DNA of 64,000 nt from Agrostemma githago (lineage: Eukaryota; Streptophyta; Magnoliopsida; Caryophyllales; Caryophyllaceae). A model generated the notes under the pieces. It was given only the letters and a program-made list of their open reading frames with translations, made no database searches and had not been told where the DNA came from. A program made the position numbers and the translations under genes. The stretch lies in contig CAUDLW010000063.1 in NCBI GenBank assembly GCA_958450325.1, positions 1 through 64,000 of the forward strand, given 5' to 3'. Position 1 is the stretch's first letter. Each line of letters opens with the position of its first letter. Of this stretch, positions 62,518-64,000 are shown in pieces.

Positions 62518-62714
62518 GTGAACCCTGTCGTGGATGTGATTCAAAGATGGGACACTGAACCTTAAGAGTAGGGTACCGCATAAGACGGGACGGAAAAGGG
62601 TTTAGGGTTGGATTAGGCGGACCCGCTTCGCGGATCCGCCTAATCCAACCCTAAACCCTTTTCCTTATTCAAGGTCACTAAACCCGCAAGAAACTGAACC
62701 CTAAGAGGGTATTG
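62518..62714 (+). repeat. Representative consensus monomer (197 bp)
   Basis: This unit matches the majority base at every diagnostic site I followed. Landmarks by monomer position: 1 GTGAACCCTG; 20 TGATTCAAAGATGGG; 37 ACTGAACCTTAAGAG; 55 GGTACC; 75-104 left palindrome arm; 105-117 spacer; 118-147 right arm; 148 TTATTCAAGGTCACTAAACC; 176 ACTGAACCCTAAGAGGGTAT. Positions 37-58 and 176-195 are related copies 139 bp apart, so the monomer carries an internal duplication. Single AflII (CTTAAG, 44-49), KpnI (GGTACC, 55-60) and BamHI (GGATCC, 115-120) sites would each give a 197-bp ladder. The phase chosen for position 1 is arbitrary. Confidence 0.95.
62592..62664. repeat. Central 73-bp inverted repeat of the monomer (type example)
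   Basis: Two 30-bp arms, perfectly complementary in the consensus, flank a 13-bp spacer. The left arm begins GGAAAAGGGTTTAGGG and ends GGATTAGGCGGA. The spacer CCCGCTTCGCGGA contributes a further 4-bp stem (CCGC/GCGG) with a TTC loop after one C-A mismatch. The motif occurs in every full unit and every short module, about 355 copies in the window, plus a truncated copy at the right edge. Each arm contains GGGTTTAGGG or its complement, which is 1.4 units of the TTTAGGG telomere repeat. Such a structure can extrude as a cruciform or, if transcribed, fold as a hairpin RNA. Both outcomes are inferences. Confidence 0.95.
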
Positions 62715-63100
62715 GTGAACCCTGTCGTGGATGTGATTCAAAGTTGGGACACTGAACCTTAAGAGTAGGGTACCGCATAAGACGGGACGGAAAAGGGTTT
62801 AGGGTTGGATTAGGCGGACCCGCTTCGCGGATCCGCCTAATCCAACCCTAAACCCTTTTCCTTATTCAAGGTCACTAAACCCACAAGAAACTGAACCCTA
62901 AGAGGGTATTGGTGAACCCTGTCGTGGATGTGATTCAAAGATGGGACACTGAACCTTAAGAGTAGGGTACCGCATAAGACGGGACGGAAAAGGGTTTAGG
63001 GTTGGATTAGGCGGACCCGCTTCACGGATCCGCCTAATCCAACCCTAAACCCTTTTCCTTATTCAAGGTCACTAAACCCGCAAGAAACTGAACCCTAAGA

Positions 63101-63117
63101 GGGTATTAAGTTCCCTG
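63101..63117 (+). repeat. Disrupted unit boundary (1-bp shorter)
   Basis: The normal boundary GGTATTGGTGAACCCTG reads GGTATTAAGTTCCCTG here. Six bases are replaced by five, so this unit is one base short. It is the only unit start in the window where GTGAACC is lost, so it is a small scar of unknown origin or a sequence error. Confidence 0.85.
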
Positions 63118-63698
63118 TCGTGGATGTGATTCAAAGATGGGGCACTGAACCTTAAGAGTAGGGTACCGCATAAGACGGGACGGAAAAGGGTTTAGGGTTG
63201 GATTAGGCGGACCCGCTTCGCGGATCCGCCTAATCCAACCCTAAACCCTTTTCCTTATTCAAGGTCACTAAACCCGCAACAAACTGAACCCTAAGAGGGT
63301 ATTGGTGAACCCTGTTGTGGATGTGATTCAAAGATGGGACACTGAACCTTAAGAGTAGGGTACCGCATAAGACGGGACGGAAAAGGGTTTAGGGTTGGAT
63401 TAGGCGGACCCTCTTCGCGGATCCGCCTAATCCAACCCTAAACCCTTTTCCTTATTCAAGGTCACTAAACCCGCAAGAAGCTGAACCCTAAGAGGGTATT
63501 GGTGAACCCTGTTGTGGATGTGATTCAAAGATGGGACACTGAACCTTAAGAGTAGGGTACCGCATAAGATGGGACGGAAAAGGGTTTAGGGTTGGATTAG
63601 GCGGACCCGCTTCGCGGATCCGCCTAATCCAACCCTAAACCCTTTACCTTATTCATGGTCACTAAACCCACAAGAAACTGAACCCTAAGAGGGTATTG

Positions 63699-64000
63699 GT
63701 GAACCCTGTCGTGGATGTGATTCAAAGATGGGACACTGAACCTTAAGAGTAGGGTACCGCATAAAACGCGACGGAAAATGGTTTAGGGTTGGATTAGGTG
63801 GACCCGCTTCGCGGATCCACCTAATCCAACCCTAAACCCTTTTCCTTATTCATGGTCACTAAACCCGCAAGAAACTGAACCCTAAGAGGGTATTGGTGAA
63901 CCCTGTCGTGGATGTGATTCAAAGATGGGACACTGAACCTTAAGAGTAGGGTACCGCATAAGACGGGACGGAAAAGGGTTTAGGGTTAGATTAGGCGAAC
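63699..64000 (+). repeat. Last full unit and truncated final unit
   Basis: The unit at 63699 is AAAACGCG class with GGAAAATGG and GGTGGACC/TCCACC in both arms. The unit at 63896 (GGTTAGATTAGGCGAAC) is cut by the window edge after 105 bp. The order matches 60942-61335, so the array evidently continues past the window. Confidence 0.9.

Larger units (their letters stand above)
61730..63698 (+). repeat. Ten near-consensus monomers
   Basis: Units start at 61730, 61927, 62124, 62321, 62518, 62715, 62912, about 63109, 63305 and 63502. There are no short modules, inverted spacers or deletions except one base at 63108. Most differences are single CpG-type changes (TTCATGG, TTCACGG, CCCACAAG) or AACAAACTG and GAAGCTG. 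Paired markers 591 bp apart, CCCACAAG (62124, 62715) and TTCATGG/TTCACGG (62321, 62912), hint at a faint trimer period, and CAACAAACTG followed by AGAAGCTG recurs 1378 bp apart (61730, 63108). Confidence 0.83.
1..64000. repeat. Satellite DNA array, 197-bp monomer, fills the window
   Basis: The sequence is a continuous head-to-tail tandem array with no unique sequence at either edge. Unit starts (GTGAACCCTG and close variants) recur every 197 bp, for example 1, 198, 395, 592, 789 and 986. The lengths sum exactly: 292 units of about 197 bp, 56 inserted 85-bp modules, six 58-bp units, six 184-bp units, one 165-bp unit and 105 bp of a last partial unit; five units carry 1-2 bp deletions. Units usually differ from one another by only a few substitutions. 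No monomer is inverted as a whole. In the consensus, stop codons close all six frames within each monomer, so long open frames are impossible. The length is close to a nucleosome repeat, as in many plant and animal satellites. I do not recognise the family. Confidence 0.99.

Noticed and set aside
1..64000. Protein-coding genes within the array
   Set aside because: In the consensus each monomer has stops in all three forward frames within the first 46 bases (for example TGA at 2, TGA at 39, TAA at 46) and stops in all reverse frames. Open frames are limited to little more than one unit, and they repeat with it.
1..64000. CRISPR array
   Set aside because: The repeats are contiguous 197-bp units with no unique spacers between them, and the variation is by point changes and module gain or loss.
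1..64000. True telomere tract
   Set aside because: TTTAGGG-like sequence is limited to about 1.4 units per arm and embedded in a complex monomer. There is no run of simple telomere repeats.
1..64000. Ribosomal DNA intergenic spacer
   Set aside because: Tandem subrepeats occur in such spacers, but no rRNA gene sequence appears in 64 kb and no unit boundary resembles one.
1..64000. Naming a known satellite family or species
   Set aside because: I do not recognise the monomer. A database search with one 197-bp unit would be decisive; the TTTAGGG-like motif alone only narrows the lineage.

Overview
The whole 64 kb window is one uninterrupted satellite DNA array. I see no gene, RNA gene, transposon or unique flanking sequence. 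The basic unit is a 197-bp monomer (about 49% GC by hand count of the consensus), and all units are head-to-tail on the same strand. Tracing the unit start (GTGAACCCTG or a close variant) end to end accounts for every base: 292 units of about 197 bp (five with 1-2 bp deletions, one of these inside a compound unit), 56 inserted 85-bp short modules, six 58-bp deleted units, six 184-bp units, one 165-bp fold-back unit and a 105-bp partial unit at the right edge. Every forward and reverse frame of the consensus monomer is closed by stop codons, so the array cannot encode a sizeable protein.

The centre of each monomer (positions 75-147) is a near-perfect inverted repeat: two 30-bp arms around a 13-bp spacer that itself folds (CCGC-TTC-GCGG). 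The arms carry TTTAGGG/CCCTAAA telomere-like sequence. The 85-bp short module is this hairpin with 12 bp of flank. The hairpin shows signs of repeated rearrangement. Its spacer is inverted in 28 units and deleted exactly in six (giving perfect 60-bp palindromes), and one fold-back junction at 26,090 extends the arms to 40 bp. Some variants seen in one arm recur in mirror image in the other arm.

Monomer variants form about ten recognisable lineages. These are arranged in higher-order repeats (HORs) that change along the window: about 1.86 kb (1-4786), 958 bp (4308-6223), 873 bp (6224-7969 and 9234-10979), 2422 bp with an internal 1267-bp duplication (10783-16414), 1410 bp (16697-18840), 1804 bp (19432-26056), 872 bp (26898-28641), 1070 bp (29430-31569), 1746 bp (32049-36131), 1943/1634 bp (36920-41651), 2055 bp (46411-50520), 3520 bp (51958-58997) and 972 bp (58998-60941). 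The last 3 kb is closest to the consensus. Short modules are common up to 51,917 and absent afterwards, while spacer-less hairpins occur only after 53,337, so the array has two structural domains.

The organism is a eukaryote. TTTAGGG-type telomere-like sequence and a near-nucleosome-length satellite fit a land plant best, but algae, oomycetes and some apicomplexans share that telomere motif. I do not recognise the satellite. The likely setting is constitutive heterochromatin (centromeric, pericentromeric, subtelomeric or a knob). Many lineage-marking variants are CpG transitions, which fits a methylated array. All unit coordinates were traced by eye and the lengths sum exactly to 64,000.
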